NCBI GenBank assembly: GCA_004368235.1
Contig: JXTW01000002.1
Span: 74,210 to 138,209 of the forward strand
Origin: Helicobacter anseris
Lineage (GTDB): Bacteria > Campylobacterota > Campylobacteria > Campylobacterales > Helicobacteraceae
Direction of reading: 5' to 3'
Length of the DNA stretch: 64,000 nt
Of this stretch, positions 1-10,405 are shown piece after piece (position 1 is the stretch's first letter; every line of letters begins with the position of its first letter). The position numbers and the translations under genes are program-made. Below the pieces are notes generated by a model. The model was not told the DNA's origin. It did no database searches and saw only the letters and a list, made by a program, of their open reading frames with translations.

Positions 1-1250
1 ATAGAAGTTGTAATATTTATATTTTTACCCTTATAATCCCTTCCCTGTTTCTCTACTGCTGCACAAATCCTCAAAGCCACATCTTTAGCATCACTTAATG
101 AGGTATTAGGCATAATAACTAAGAACTCGTCTCCACCATATCTACCCACAATATCACTATGACGAGAATTGTTTGTAATAATCTCTGAAAATAACTTCAA
201 AATCTCATCCCCTAAAATATGTCCACAGGTATCATTAATGCTTTTAAATCCATCAATATCAAAAAATAATACAGAATAATTAGTGGCATTTTTTCTAAAG
301 ATCTGTTCACAATCTAAAAGCATAGTATTAAGATGCCCATGATTATAAAGATTAGTAAGAGTATCTCTACGTGCTCTCTCTTCCATATCCTTAAAAATTC
401 CCATCAATCTAGCAAGTTGAAAAGATAACTCTTGCATACCTTTTTCTTTATTTTGTAAAGAATTATTTAAAAACAAAACTTTGTCATAAAACCTATTAAC
501 AATCTCTATAAATCCATCACCACCATTACTCTTAGCAATAGCATTGCTCTGCTCTATAATTTGATTTTTTATTTCTTTAAGTTTATCTATTTGCTTAGAA
601 TTTTCTTGTAAAGTATTTTGAAGATCGTTTAATATATGATGAACATCCTGAGAGTCTAAACTCTCTCCCGCTTTTAAAACACCCTCCCCAATATCACATA
701 TCTTTTCTAGTTGTTCCAAAACTTCTTGATCAGTGATAGATTGGGAAAGACTAAGTAAAACATCTACTAATTTTTTACTTAACTTATCATCATAAATTCT
801 AGATAAATGGGTTAGTCTGGCAATAATGCCTACTACTCTTTTTTGTAATGATACATGTGTTTCTGAAGTCAGAATATTTCTCCAACCAAACTCAATAGTT
901 TTTAAATCCTCAAGGTTTTTTAATCTTTCTATCTCAAATAAATATCTATATTGCTGTATAGATTTTGGAGTTAATAAATCAGAAAAAATTTGCAAAAGCG
1001 TCATAGTGAGATGAGCAAGATGCTCTACAACCAAAGAATTTTCACAATCTATGCTCATTTTTTTTAATACATCAATGGCTTTTTCTCGATTAGGACTAAT
1101 AGATGATGAAATAAAATCAATATCTGATTTTATTTCTAAATGAAGATTTTTTTGTTCTAATAACTTTAAAAAGTTATCAATTCTGGATTCTTGAGAAACA
1201 TTCTCTTTATCTAGAATATCAAAAATTTCTTGTAATACTTTTTTAGTCAT
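1..1250 (-). CDS. GGDEF-domain diguanylate cyclase (3' end outside window)
   Basis: Probable enzyme making cyclic di-GMP from two GTP. The C-terminal GGDEF domain has the RYGGDEF active-site loop (GGDEF at residues 372-376, bases 123-137) and an RHSD inhibitory I-site exactly five residues before it, so product inhibition is likely. The roughly 270 residues before the domain look helical and match no sensor domain I recognise; no signal peptide or clear membrane segment is seen, so a cytoplasmic protein is likely. The ATG at 1250 follows a GAGGG ribosome site and lies 16 bp after the lptE stop, so it should be co-transcribed with leuS and lptE. The C-terminus is lost at the window edge. Family call is firm, the signal sensed is unknown. 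Confidence 0.88.
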   Translation of the reverse strand, partial: MTKKVLQEIFDILDKENVSQESRIDNFLKLLEQKNLHLEIKSDIDFISSSISPNREKAIDVLKKMSIDCENSLVVEHLAHLTMTLLQIFSDLLTPKSIQQYRYLFEIERLKNLEDLKTIEFGWRNILTSETHVSLQKRVVGIIARLTHLSRIYDDKLSKKLVDVLLSLSQSITDQEVLEQLEKICDIGEGVLKAGESLDSQDVHHILNDLQNTLQENSKQIDKLKEIKNQIIEQSNAIAKSNGGDGFIEIVNRFYDKVLFLNNSLQNKEKGMQELSFQLARLMGIFKDMEERARRDTLTNLYNHGHLNTMLLDCEQIFRKNATNYSVLFFDIDGFKSINDTCGHILGDEILKLFSEIITNNSRHSDIVGRYGGDEFLVIMPNTSLSDAKDVALRICAAVEKQGRDYKGKNINITTS

Positions 1251-1266
1251 AAACTATCCCTCAATC

Positions 1267-1782
1267 CTATTGCTTTCTCATATCTTTACCATAATAGGCT
1301 ATTTGCGAAATCAATCTATCCACACACTGACCACTAGCTTCTGCGATTGCCTCTAGTCGATTGTTATAAGTAATTGTTGGATCAGCCAAAGAAACCGCAT
1401 AATCATAATAAGCACTATTAGTTAAAGTCTTACCTTGCCCTGTACTTTTATTTTTTATCTCAAATTCAATAGTAATATTAGCACGATAAAAAGTTGTAAA
1501 GCCATTTTTATCCGTAGCAATAGAAGAATCTGAAATATGCTTTATTACTACAGAAACAATGCTATCTGCCTCTTCTTTCCCCTTGATTTCTTTTTGGAAT
1601 CTTGAAACCATAACCTTATATAACAAATCTCTTAATTGTACCGAATTTTCTGTATTAGCTAGATTAACTTTTAAATCTATGTAAACGCTATCACCTAATG
1701 CATTTTGACTATAATGGGCAACAGGGGCATACCCACACCCATAAAATATCAAAGCTATCAGGCATATAAAATAACGCATCAT
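1267..1782 (-). CDS. lptE: LptE-like LPS-assembly lipoprotein
   Basis: Short lipoprotein of 171 residues. The N-terminus is a lipoprotein signal with a lipobox ending FYGC, so Cys16 would be the acylated residue and the mature protein would sit at the outer membrane. Length, lipobox and position directly after leuS match the LptE family, which plugs the LptD barrel and helps deliver LPS to the cell surface. The start ATG abuts the leuS TAG with no gap, implying translational coupling. LptE proteins diverge strongly, so the name rests mainly on context and architecture; another small lipoprotein is possible. Confidence 0.65.
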   Translation of the reverse strand: MMRYFICLIALIFYGCGYAPVAHYSQNALGDSVYIDLKVNLANTENSVQLRDLLYKVMVSRFQKEIKGKEEADSIVSVVIKHISDSSIATDKNGFTTFYRANITIEFEIKNKSTGQGKTLTNSAYYDYAVSLADPTITYNNRLEAIAEASGQCVDRLISQIAYYGKDMRKQ

Positions 1783-4221
1783 CTATTCTATTACGAAATT
1801 AACAAGTTTTCCGGGGACAAAAATTTCTTTTTTTACCTTTTGATTATCAAGCCATTTTTGTGCGCTCTTATAAGCAAGCTCTAATATTTCTTCCCTACTC
1901 ATTGTTTTTCCTACTTTAATTTCTGTACGCTTTTTACCATTTACACTTATAATAATTAGTTCATCTTCACTAACTAATGCAAGAGCATCCAACTCAATAT
2001 GACTTAAATTTTTTAAACCAAAATAAATATCTGAAATCTCCCAGCAAATATGGGGGATAATTGGCTCAAGTACAGAAGTTAGAATAAAATACCCTTCAGT
2101 CCACACATCCATATTATCCTGTGCACTTAAGGCATTAAAGGCTTCCATGCATGAAGCAATTAAAGTATTAAATGCAAAACCTGGTTGTTTTTTATTAAAA
2201 ATTTCTTCACTTTTTAATAAGGCTTCATAAACCTTTTTACGTGCATATTTTTCATCATTTTTCAAATTTTTAGAATCTATGTGTGGTTTTTGTGTACACT
2301 TTTTAATTTTATTAGCCCTCTGTGCAAAACGTCTAATAAAGCGATACCCACCTTCAAGAGCACTATCATTCCAATCCAGTTCTTTTGTTGGTGGTGCAGC
2401 AAAAAGAATAAAAAGTCTTGCTGTGTCTGCTCCATATTTTTGAATAATCGCATTTGGAACAACCACATTCCCCTTACTTTTACTCATTTTAGCACCATCC
2501 TTTAGCACCATACCCTGTGTTAAAAGATGCGAAAATGGTTCATCAAAATTAATATAATTTAAATCATTTAAAACCTTAGTAAAAAAACGTGCATACAAAA
2601 GATGTAAAATAGCATGCTCAATACCACCGATATACTCATCCACTTCCATCCAATATTTTACACTTTGATCATCAAAAGCAACCTCATTCCACTTACTTGG
2701 ATGAGTGGTGTAACGGAGAAAATACCAGCTAGATTGAAAAAAAGTATCTATTGTGTCTGTTTCTCTATGGGCTGACTTACCACATTTTGGGCAAGCCACC
2801 TGTTGCCAAGATTGATGTTTATCTAAGGGATTACCCTCTCCATCAATTTTTACATCTTCTGGCAAAGTTACAGGTAGATTTTCTCTATTTTCTGCAACAA
2901 TTCCACAAGTATCACAGTGAATAAGAGGTATAGGTGCTCCCCAATATCTTTGACGTGAAATCCCCCAGTCTTTCAAACGAAAATTAATCACATGTTTACC
3001 TAACTGCTTGGCTTCAAAATACTGAATAATCTTTTCTCTAGCCTTTTTTGTATCCAGTCCATTAAATTCTTGAGAATCTATCAATACTCCCTTATCTTCA
3101 AAAGCTTCTTGCGAATTAATTACAACTTTTATAGGAATATTATATTTCATGGCAAAAGCATGATCGCGCTCATCATGGGCAGGTACACCCATTACTGCTC
3201 CGCTCCCATAATTCATTAATACAAAATTCGCCACCCATAGAGGGATTTTTTTCTTAGTAATTGGATGTATAACATTAATTCCCAGTTCAACTCCCTCTTT
3301 GTCTTCCATTGCTCTAGTGCGAGCACTCTTTTTTTGTATAAACTGGATTTTCTCTTTAATGTGGTCAGATAACAATCCTTGTGAGATGAGTGCCATTACA
3401 ATTGGGTGTTCTGGTGCCAAAGCACAATAGGTTATACCAAAAATTGTATCAGCTCTTGTGGTAAACACTTCTATTTTATCAAGCTTTTGCCCATCATCTA
3501 AAAATATGGATTCTTCAAGATCAAGGCAAAACTCAAGTCCGCTAGATTTACCAATCCAATTTTCTTGCATCAAAAGTACAGCTGTTGGCCATTTACCTTC
3601 CAAAGTCTTTAAATCTTTTAAAAGCCAATCAGCATAATCTGTAATTTTAATATAATATTGATACATTTCTCTTTGTTCAACATTATGTCCACATCGCCAA
3701 CAACAGCCATCAATGACCTGTTCATTGGCTAAAACAGTTTTATCATTAGGGCACCAATTTAAAAAAGCTTTTTTTCTATATACAAGCCCCTTATCCCACA
3801 TATCCAAAAAAAACTGTTGCTCCCATTTAGTATAATTAGCATCACAAGTAGCAAATTCTCTTTCTCTACTAAAAGAAAAACCTAAAGATTCTAGCTCCGT
3901 GTCCATATTTTTAATATTTTCATAAGTCCATGTTTTAGGATGTATACCATTCTTAATAGCAGCATTTTCTGCTGGCATGCCAAAAGCATCAAAGCCAATA
4001 GGATGCAATACATTAAAACCTTCCTTGCGATAATAACGTGCCATTGCATCGCCAAGACAATAATTGCGAACATGCCCCATATGGATAGATCCACTAGGAT
4101 AAGGGAACATGCTAAGAATATATTTTTTAGGCTTATTGAAGTCTAATGTAGGTTCATGTATACGATTCTGATGCCAATATTCTTGCCATTTTTTTTCAAT
4201 TTTTAATGCATTATATTCCAT
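1783..4221 (-). CDS. leuS: leucine--tRNA ligase
   Basis: Class I aminoacyl-tRNA synthetase charging tRNA-Leu, 812 residues, normal length. HIGH motif is HMGH at residues 47-50, and KMSKS is present in the sequence [10 protein letters not shown] in the last third. The CP1 editing domain is present with its TTRADTIFG threonine-rich stretch and the GVPAHDERD loop that carries the editing aspartate. Two cysteine clusters (CPND...CWRCG and CDTCG...CPKCG) suit the zinc-binding inserts of bacterial LeuRS. It lies 18 bp after secF and is followed without gap by lptE, the order known from H. pylori and C. jejuni. Confidence 0.98.
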   Translation of the reverse strand: MEYNALKIEKKWQEYWHQNRIHEPTLDFNKPKKYILSMFPYPSGSIHMGHVRNYCLGDAMARYYRKEGFNVLHPIGFDAFGMPAENAAIKNGIHPKTWTYENIKNMDTELESLGFSFSREREFATCDANYTKWEQQFFLDMWDKGLVYRKKAFLNWCPNDKTVLANEQVIDGCCWRCGHNVEQREMYQYYIKITDYADWLLKDLKTLEGKWPTAVLLMQENWIGKSSGLEFCLDLEESIFLDDGQKLDKIEVFTTRADTIFGITYCALAPEHPIVMALISQGLLSDHIKEKIQFIQKKSARTRAMEDKEGVELGINVIHPITKKKIPLWVANFVLMNYGSGAVMGVPAHDERDHAFAMKYNIPIKVVINSQEAFEDKGVLIDSQEFNGLDTKKAREKIIQYFEAKQLGKHVINFRLKDWGISRQRYWGAPIPLIHCDTCGIVAENRENLPVTLPEDVKIDGEGNPLDKHQSWQQVACPKCGKSAHRETDTIDTFFQSSWYFLRYTTHPSKWNEVAFDDQSVKYWMEVDEYIGGIEHAILHLLYARFFTKVLNDLNYINFDEPFSHLLTQGMVLKDGAKMSKSKGNVVVPNAIIQKYGADTARLFILFAAPPTKELDWNDSALEGGYRFIRRFAQRANKIKKCTQKPHIDSKNLKNDEKYARKKVYEALLKSEEIFNKKQPGFAFNTLIASCMEAFNALSAQDNMDVWTEGYFILTSVLEPIIPHICWEISDIYFGLKNLSHIELDALALVSEDELIIISVNGKKRTEIKVGKTMSREEILELAYKSAQKWLDNQKVKKEIFVPGKLVNFVIE

Positions 4222-4239
4222 AATCTAACCTTCTTTTAT

Positions 4240-5211
4240 TTATACCCTACCATTCTCATACATCTGTCTAAGACGTTCTTTTTCCTGTATTTTTTTTGTT
4301 TTTTGAATTTCTTTTTGATGATATTTCTCAATATCAAAACCAAACAAAATTGCTAATTTAGGAGCAACAAACATAGAACTATAGGTACCGAAAATAACAC
4401 CAAATAACATCGGTAAAGAAAAGCCAATAATATTTTCTCCACCAAATAAATAAAGTGTAAGCACAACAAAAAATACGGTAAGTGAAGTAAGTAAAGTTCT
4501 TGATAATGTACTAGATATAGCCTCATTAATAACTTCAGAAATATTATTACTTTTATCAGTTAGCATTTTCTCTCTAATCCTATCAAAAACAATAATTGTG
4601 TCATTAATAGAATACCCAAGCAAGGTTAAAAGTGCAGCTATAACTTCAAGATTGAGATCAATATTAAAAACAATAATACTAGCTGCAGTAATAATAATAT
4701 CATGCACTAAAGCAATAATCCCTGCTAATGCGAAACGCCACTCATAACGAAAACTCACATATGCCATCATAGCAATTGTCGCCAAAACAAGAGATAATAT
4801 CCCCTTCTGCTTTAGCTCACTACCCACTTTTGGACCCACAGTATCTAACTTCCTTATCTCAAACTTCCCACTAGCTTTTAAAACACTTTCTATAATCTCA
4901 TTTAAATTTTGACTACCAAAATGTTCATTATAAGGAATCTTAATTAAGAGCTCTTCTTTACTACCATATTCACTAACTTGAGAACCCCTAAAACCATCGG
5001 TAGTTTCTAAAATCTCACGCACTTTAGCAATAGGGGCTTCTTTTTCATAACGTATTTGTACGCTACTACCACCAGCAAAATCAATTCCGGCACTAAAACC
5101 CTTTGTAAAAATTAATACTAAAGCCCCGATCGTCAAAAATATCGATAAAACAAGACCATATTTTGAATAGGCAACGAAATCAAAAATTTTTACCTTCTTG
5201 AAAATTTCCAT
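4240..5211 (-). CDS. secF: protein translocase subunit SecF
   Basis: Inner-membrane partner of SecD; SecDF uses the proton gradient to pull translocating proteins into the periplasm. The sequence has the first membrane helix, the GIDFAGGSSVQIRY motif, a periplasmic domain and five C-terminal helices containing the SINDTIIVFDRIRE signature. I take the ATG at 5211, preceded by AGGATTACT, giving 323 residues, the size of H. pylori SecF. An upstream in-frame start at 5241 would overlap secD and has no better ribosome site. It begins 8 bp after the secD stop. Confidence 0.95.
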   Translation of the reverse strand: MEIFKKVKIFDFVAYSKYGLVLSIFLTIGALVLIFTKGFSAGIDFAGGSSVQIRYEKEAPIAKVREILETTDGFRGSQVSEYGSKEELLIKIPYNEHFGSQNLNEIIESVLKASGKFEIRKLDTVGPKVGSELKQKGILSLVLATIAMMAYVSFRYEWRFALAGIIALVHDIIITAASIIVFNIDLNLEVIAALLTLLGYSINDTIIVFDRIREKMLTDKSNNISEVINEAISSTLSRTLLTSLTVFFVVLTLYLFGGENIIGFSLPMLFGVIFGTYSSMFVAPKLAILFGFDIEKYHQKEIQKTKKIQEKERLRQMYENGRV

Positions 5212-5219
5212 AGTAATCC

Positions 5220-6806
5220 TTATTTTTTGATTCCAAACCAAAAGTTTAGCGATTTACTTTTGGATAGATGCGGCATAATCAAGTTATAAAAACCATGAGT
5301 ACCAATAATAGCTGTGATAATAGAAGCAATAATACCAATACCAGTAGTAATTGCAAATCCCTTAATTGCTCCAGTACCATACGCATAAAGCAAAACTGAA
5401 GCAATAAGACTGGTAATATTAGAATCAAAAATAGCTCTGGAAGCATTGATATAGCCAAGTTGTATTGATCTCTCTATACTCTCTCCAGCCTTTAATGCCT
5501 CTCTAATTCTTTCATTAATAATAATATTAGCATCTACAGCTACACCAACAGTCAACACTATACCAGCCATACCAGGAAGAGTCAAAGTTGCACCAAAAAT
5601 TGCCATAATCGCAATAATCAAAAATAAATTAATCACTAATGCAAAGCTCGCAATTACACCAGCCATAGAGTAATACATAATCATAAACCCGACAACTAAA
5701 ATAAAACCAGATGTCAAAGCTATAATAGAGGATTTAATACTATCTGCTCCAAGACTTGGTCCAACACTTCTTTTTTCCAGTACTTCAAGAGGAGCTGAAA
5801 GAGCTCCTGATCTAAGAGTAATAGCTAAATCACTAGCTTGTTCTTTGGTAAATCCACCACTAATTTGCCCACTTCCACCACCAATTCTTTGGCGAATCAC
5901 AGGAGCAGAATACACCTTACCATCAAGCACAATTGCCATGCGTTTACCAATATTGGAGCCTGAAAAATCTCCAAATATTTTTGCTCCTTGAGAATCTAAA
6001 GTAAAGCTCACTACGGGTTGATGACTTTCATCATAGACAACCCTAGCATCTGTGATTCTATCCCCATCTAAAATAGGCACAGCTTTTAGCAAAATTTTAA
6101 CATCCCCATACCCATCAATATAAGGCAAAATTATATCTCCATATTTCTGCGCCTCAAGTTCACTCATATTATCTACTCTATGATTTCTATCTTCATCCAC
6201 CGCCATCATCTGTAAATGGGCTGATTTAGAGATTAGATTTCGTGCCCTATTTTCTTCCTCAACGCTTTTAATCCCCGGTAAACCAACAAGAATATTATCT
6301 ACACCTTGTTGAGTGATGCTGGGTTCTGATAAACCAAATTGATCAAGTCGATTCCTAATAGTTGCAACCGCTTGATCCACGGCATTTTTTTTAATATTTG
6401 CAATTTCTTCTGGAGTTAAGCTAATATGATACACAACCCCTTGTCTATCAATTTTTAAACCTTGAAATTTTTTCAAAATCCCATCTAGAGTTTTAGCATC
6501 TGCAGAATCTAAAAGTCCTATATCTATACCATTATCACGGCTATGTAGATAATCTAGCAATATCTTCTTTTGCTTTAACTCAAAATTAATAGAAGCGGAT
6601 AAAGAGCTATAATAAGCTTTAATAGCCTCATCAGTTTTTACACCAAGTAATAAGTTTAATCCACCTTGCAAATCTAAGCCTAAAGAAATTTTTGGGCCCT
6701 TGGTTTGAAAAAGAGAGGGAATGGAAAAACCGATACCAAAAATAACAGCAATACAAAAAACTAATATTTTATAGTTTGGTGCTGGTTTTAAAGAATATGT
6801 CTTCAT
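5220..6806 (-). CDS. secD: protein translocase subunit SecD
   Basis: 528-residue partner of SecF in the SecDF-YajC complex. There is an N-terminal membrane helix, the [13 protein letters not shown] motif near residue 43, a large periplasmic region, and a C-terminal bundle of membrane helices with the [17 protein letters not shown] signature of the RND-like core. The start ATG shares a base with the yajC stop codon (TAATG), and secF follows after 8 bp, so the three genes form one translation unit. Confidence 0.97.
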   Translation of the reverse strand: MKTYSLKPAPNYKILVFCIAVIFGIGFSIPSLFQTKGPKISLGLDLQGGLNLLLGVKTDEAIKAYYSSLSASINFELKQKKILLDYLHSRDNGIDIGLLDSADAKTLDGILKKFQGLKIDRQGVVYHISLTPEEIANIKKNAVDQAVATIRNRLDQFGLSEPSITQQGVDNILVGLPGIKSVEEENRARNLISKSAHLQMMAVDEDRNHRVDNMSELEAQKYGDIILPYIDGYGDVKILLKAVPILDGDRITDARVVYDESHQPVVSFTLDSQGAKIFGDFSGSNIGKRMAIVLDGKVYSAPVIRQRIGGGSGQISGGFTKEQASDLAITLRSGALSAPLEVLEKRSVGPSLGADSIKSSIIALTSGFILVVGFMIMYYSMAGVIASFALVINLFLIIAIMAIFGATLTLPGMAGIVLTVGVAVDANIIINERIREALKAGESIERSIQLGYINASRAIFDSNITSLIASVLLYAYGTGAIKGFAITTGIGIIASIITAIIGTHGFYNLIMPHLSKSKSLNFWFGIKK

Positions 6807-7093
6807 TATTTAGTTGATGTTTCTTCTTCAATTTTATACGCAATATATTCTTTTGCTATTTTTATATTCGTATCACTATTTAGCTTAACAGAAAAAAATT
6901 TATCTTCTGCCTTTATGAACTCACAAATCAAGCCACCATTAGTAACGATCCTATCTCCTTTTTTTAAATTCTCCAACATCTCTCTATGTTTTTTTTGCTG
7001 AATACGCTGCGGACGAATAATAAAAAAATAAAAAATCAAAATCAAGACTACGAAAGGTAACAATGAAGTTAAGATACTTTGAGAGTTTTGCAT
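6806..7093 (-). CDS. yajC: Sec translocon accessory protein YajC
   Basis: Small inner-membrane protein of 95 residues that associates with SecDF and SecYEG. It has one N-terminal membrane helix ending FFIIRPQ, the hallmark YajC motif, and then a basic cytoplasmic domain with the [10 protein letters not shown] segment. The ATG at 7093 is used because AAGGAG stands eight bases before it; the TTG one codon upstream is not needed. It leads the yajC-secD-secF-leuS-lptE run. Confidence 0.96.
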   Translation of the reverse strand: MQNSQSILTSLLPFVVLILIFYFFIIRPQRIQQKKHREMLENLKKGDRIVTNGGLICEFIKAEDKFFSVKLNSDTNIKIAKEYIAYKIEEETSTK

Positions 7094-7144
7094 CAATTCT
7101 CCTTTAGACTAAAAAATAAAAAATATAATAATAACGCGTTTTTG

Positions 7145-8314
7145 TTATTTTGAAGGTTTATTCATAAAAAAGAGCAATGCTGAACCAATAAGTGCTGCCA
7201 AAAAAGAGGCACACAAAATAGCCACTTTAGCTAACTTAATTACTTCTTGATTATCAAAAGCAAGATGAGTAACAAAAATAGACATCGTAAAACCAATGCC
7301 TGCTAAAAGACCTGCACCAAAAATATGCCTCCATAAAAGAGTTTCTGGTTTTTTTGCGATTTTTATCTTATCACATATAAAACATAACAAAAAAATCCCA
7401 AATGGTTTACCAAGCATCAAACCAACTAAAATTCCAAAAAAAACTTGCATAGACTCTAGATCTATTGCAAAGCCATCAAATCTAACACCAGCATTAGCCA
7501 AGGCAAAAAGAGGCATAACTAAATATACACTATAGGGATGAAATAAATGCTCAAGACGCTCTAACATACCAGGATCATTTTTTTTATTCTTTTTACCATC
7601 AATTGGTATGCTAAAGGCTAAGATTACTGCAGAAATAGTGACATGTATACCGCTAGCATAAATGCATAGCCATAATAAAACTCCGGGTATTAGATAGCAA
7701 ATAAAAATTTGAACCCTAAAATAATGTAAAATTATCAAAACTATAATAAGAGCACAAGATATAACCAAATAACTCCAAAATATCTCACCTGTATAAAAAA
7801 AAGCAATAACAAGAACCGCACCCAAATCATCTACTACAGCCAAAGTAACTAAAAAGAGCTTCAAAGATGTTGATATACGCGATCCAAGTAAAGAAGCCAC
7901 CCCTAATGCAAAGGCAATATCCGTAGCCATTGGTATACCAAAACCATGAGAATAATCACCATTTATATTAATAACTAAATACAACGATGCTGGGATAAGC
8001 ATACCGCCAACGGCTGCTATTATAGGAAAACTTGCCTTTTGCAATCCAGATAATTCTCCTCGCAAAAACTCACGCTTAATTTCTAAACCAACGGTAAAGA
8101 AAAATAAGCTCATTAAAACCTCATTAATCCAATGATGCAAACTAAAACCTATAAAAAAATCAAATATATGGATCCCGAGTTTATATTCCCAAAAATGGAG
8201 AAAATCAGAAGAAATGGCTGAATTAGCCATCAAAATAGCAATCAATGTAGCAATAAATAATAAAATACCACCAAAAGATTCTGAATGTGTCAATTGACAC
8301 AATCTTTTAAACAT
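7145..8314 (-). CDS. nhaA: Na+/H+ antiporter NhaA (first copy downstream)
   Basis: Inner-membrane sodium/proton exchanger for salt and alkaline stress. About twelve membrane helices are visible. Counting from the TTG at 8317, the ion-site aspartates fall at D133 (ATDIAFALG) and D163/D164 (VVDDLGAV), the same numbers as in E. coli NhaA. The start chosen is the ATG at 8314, which overlaps the stop of the upstream nhaA as ATGA; the TTG one codon earlier is less likely. Standard length of 389 residues. The two adjacent nhaA genes probably arose by tandem duplication. Confidence 0.95.
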   Translation of the reverse strand: MFKRLCQLTHSESFGGILLFIATLIAILMANSAISSDFLHFWEYKLGIHIFDFFIGFSLHHWINEVLMSLFFFTVGLEIKREFLRGELSGLQKASFPIIAAVGGMLIPASLYLVININGDYSHGFGIPMATDIAFALGVASLLGSRISTSLKLFLVTLAVVDDLGAVLVIAFFYTGEIFWSYLVISCALIIVLIILHYFRVQIFICYLIPGVLLWLCIYASGIHVTISAVILAFSIPIDGKKNKKNDPGMLERLEHLFHPYSVYLVMPLFALANAGVRFDGFAIDLESMQVFFGILVGLMLGKPFGIFLLCFICDKIKIAKKPETLLWRHIFGAGLLAGIGFTMSIFVTHLAFDNQEVIKLAKVAILCASFLAALIGSALLFFMNKPSK

Positions 8315-9780
8315 CAATCTACCTTTTGCTTTCTAGGAGAAGTGCTAAAAAATAAGGAAATAATTCCAAATACCACTGCAATACTGGAAGCAACAATAAC
8401 AGAAAGTTTAGAAGTATCAATCATGCTTTGAGTTTCATAAGCTAAACCAGCTACGAACATAGACATTGTAAAACCTATGCCTGCTAAGAATCCTACCGCT
8501 AATATATGCCCATAGCTTAAACCTTTTGGACGAATAGAAATATTAAGTTTTTCACTAAGCCAAGCAAACAATACAATACCAATTGGCTTACCTATTACTA
8601 AACCAAGAACAGTGCCCCATAAAATTCCATCGTTAAATAAGTCTAAATTACCATCAATAACTACTCCTCCATTAGCAAAAGCAAAAAGAGGAACAATAAA
8701 ATATGCGCATATAGGCTGAAGAGCATGCTCTAAACTTAAAAGTGGATTCTTTGCATATAGAGAATAATGACTTATATTGTCAAGAATATGAACATAATCA
8801 CTGGCTCTCTTCATATCAATTCTCTTTTCTTCTGTAGGCTGAATAAAATTTTTGATTCCATCTCTAAGAGATTTAAAAAACGATTTTTTCTCGATTTTTA
8901 ATGCGCTATTTCTAATACGCTCAATCTCATCAAAATCGATTTTATCCCACTCTTTAATCATTTTTTCAAAGTATTTTCCAGATACCTTTGTTTTACCTGG
9001 TATACAAAAAGCTAATATAACGGCTGCTATAGTTGGATGTATGCCACTTTTATACACTGCAATCCAAAGCAAAATTCCAAGAATAAAATATAATGAAAGA
9101 TGCTTAGTATCACGCCAATTAATATAAATCAATACCATTAAAATTAAAAATGCACAAAATAAAGCATTCATATCTAAATGTTCGGTATAAAAAATAGCAA
9201 TAACACTAACTGCACCCAAATCATCCGCAACAGCAAGTGTAACAAGAAATATTTTTATAACAGGAGGTATGCGTTTACCCATAAGAAGTATAACACCAAG
9301 TGCAAAAGCGGTATCTGTGCTCATAGCCACCCCAAAACCATTAGCACTTGGAGTACCATAGTTAAAATAAAGATAAACAATAATTGGCACACAAATACCA
9401 CCAATAGCTGCAAAAGTAGAAAAACTCACTTTTTTAAATCCAGCCAAATCTCCATAAAGCACTTCACGCTTCATCTCTAAACCAACCATAAGGAAAAAGA
9501 AACTCATTAAGACATCATTAATTAGATGCAAAATACTCATATGTTTAATATGGGTATTAAACATAACGCCAACTTCATAATTCCAAAACGAAAAATAATG
9601 AGATGATAAAGAAGCAGTATTAGCCACAATCATAGCAATCACTACACAAACAAATAGTAGAATACCTCCAAAAGATTCATGACCAATAAAATTATAAAGC
9701 CCTCTCTGTAGACGATCCTTAAGATAGAGAGATCCCTGTTTTTTAGCATCAGGAAGTGTTATATCAATAATATCTTTCAT
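8314..9780 (-). CDS. nhaA: Na+/H+ antiporter NhaA with large hydrophilic insert
   Basis: Second NhaA paralogue, 488 residues. The catalytic aspartates are conserved at D156 and D186/D187 (VADDLGAV). It is about 100 residues longer than its neighbour, due to an extended N-terminus (around 30 residues) and a charged cytoplasmic-type insert at about residues 262-348, rich in Lys, Glu and Asp, between the helices that precede and follow the 'PGK' turn. H. pylori NhaA is also longer than the E. coli protein, so an insert in this loop has precedent. It is co-translated with the downstream copy. Confidence 0.94.
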   Translation of the reverse strand: MKDIIDITLPDAKKQGSLYLKDRLQRGLYNFIGHESFGGILLFVCVVIAMIVANTASLSSHYFSFWNYEVGVMFNTHIKHMSILHLINDVLMSFFFLMVGLEMKREVLYGDLAGFKKVSFSTFAAIGGICVPIIVYLYFNYGTPSANGFGVAMSTDTAFALGVILLMGKRIPPVIKIFLVTLAVADDLGAVSVIAIFYTEHLDMNALFCAFLILMVLIYINWRDTKHLSLYFILGILLWIAVYKSGIHPTIAAVILAFCIPGKTKVSGKYFEKMIKEWDKIDFDEIERIRNSALKIEKKSFFKSLRDGIKNFIQPTEEKRIDMKRASDYVHILDNISHYSLYAKNPLLSLEHALQPICAYFIVPLFAFANGGVVIDGNLDLFNDGILWGTVLGLVIGKPIGIVLFAWLSEKLNISIRPKGLSYGHILAVGFLAGIGFTMSMFVAGLAYETQSMIDTSKLSVIVASSIAVVFGIISLFFSTSPRKQKVD

Positions 9781-9820
9781 AAATTCAAAATACCTAAAAA
9801 TTAATTTTTATTTAAATTTT

Positions 9821-10384
9821 TTATTTTACTTTTTCAACATACTCTGATGTTTCAGTATTCACACGAATTACCTCTCCTTCAAGCACATGAAAAGGTATCT
9901 GGACAACAGCACCAGTTTCCAAGGTTGCAGGTTTTTTTCCTCCGCTTGAAGTATCTCCCTTGAAATTTGGTGCTGTTTCAATAATCTTTAACTCCACAAT
10001 TTGAGGGACATCCACAGAAATTGCCTTATTATTGTGAAACAATATTTGCACATTTATACCATCAAGCATCCATTTTGAGATATCACCCACCTGATCATCA
10101 CTAAGTGCAATTTGTTCATAGGTTTCTGTATCCATAAACTGAAACATTTCTCCATCATGATAGAGAAATTGCATTGTTTTTTCTACCAAATTTGGTTCTT
10201 CGCATTTATCACCAGCATGAAAAGTTTTTTCAATCACTTTACCATCAAGAAAAGATTTAATTTTAGCCCTTACAAAAGCTGCGCCCTTTCCTGGTTTTAC
10301 ATGTTGATACTCAACAATTCGATAAGGCACGCCATCAATTTCAATTTTTAATCCCTTTTTTAACTCACTCATGCCAATAGCCAT
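9821..10384 (-). CDS. efp: elongation factor P
   Basis: Rescues ribosomes stalled on polyproline. All three beta-barrel domains are present in 187 residues. The loop that enters the peptidyl-transferase centre reads VKPGKGAAF, putting the normally modified lysine at K33. The start ATG follows AAAGGAGGAA. It lies 21 bp after fba, the PPIase-fba-efp order known from H. pylori. Confidence 0.98.
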   Translation of the reverse strand: MAIGMSELKKGLKIEIDGVPYRIVEYQHVKPGKGAAFVRAKIKSFLDGKVIEKTFHAGDKCEEPNLVEKTMQFLYHDGEMFQFMDTETYEQIALSDDQVGDISKWMLDGINVQILFHNNKAISVDVPQIVELKIIETAPNFKGDTSSGGKKPATLETGAVVQIPFHVLEGEVIRVNTETSEYVEKVK

Positions 10385-10405
10385 ATTTCCTCCTTTATTA
10401 ATTAT

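Noticed and set aside
826..1014. Plus-strand small frames inside the GGDEF gene and many others in housekeeping genes
   Set aside because: They are antisense shadows of well-supported genes with no ribosome sites or recognisable products.
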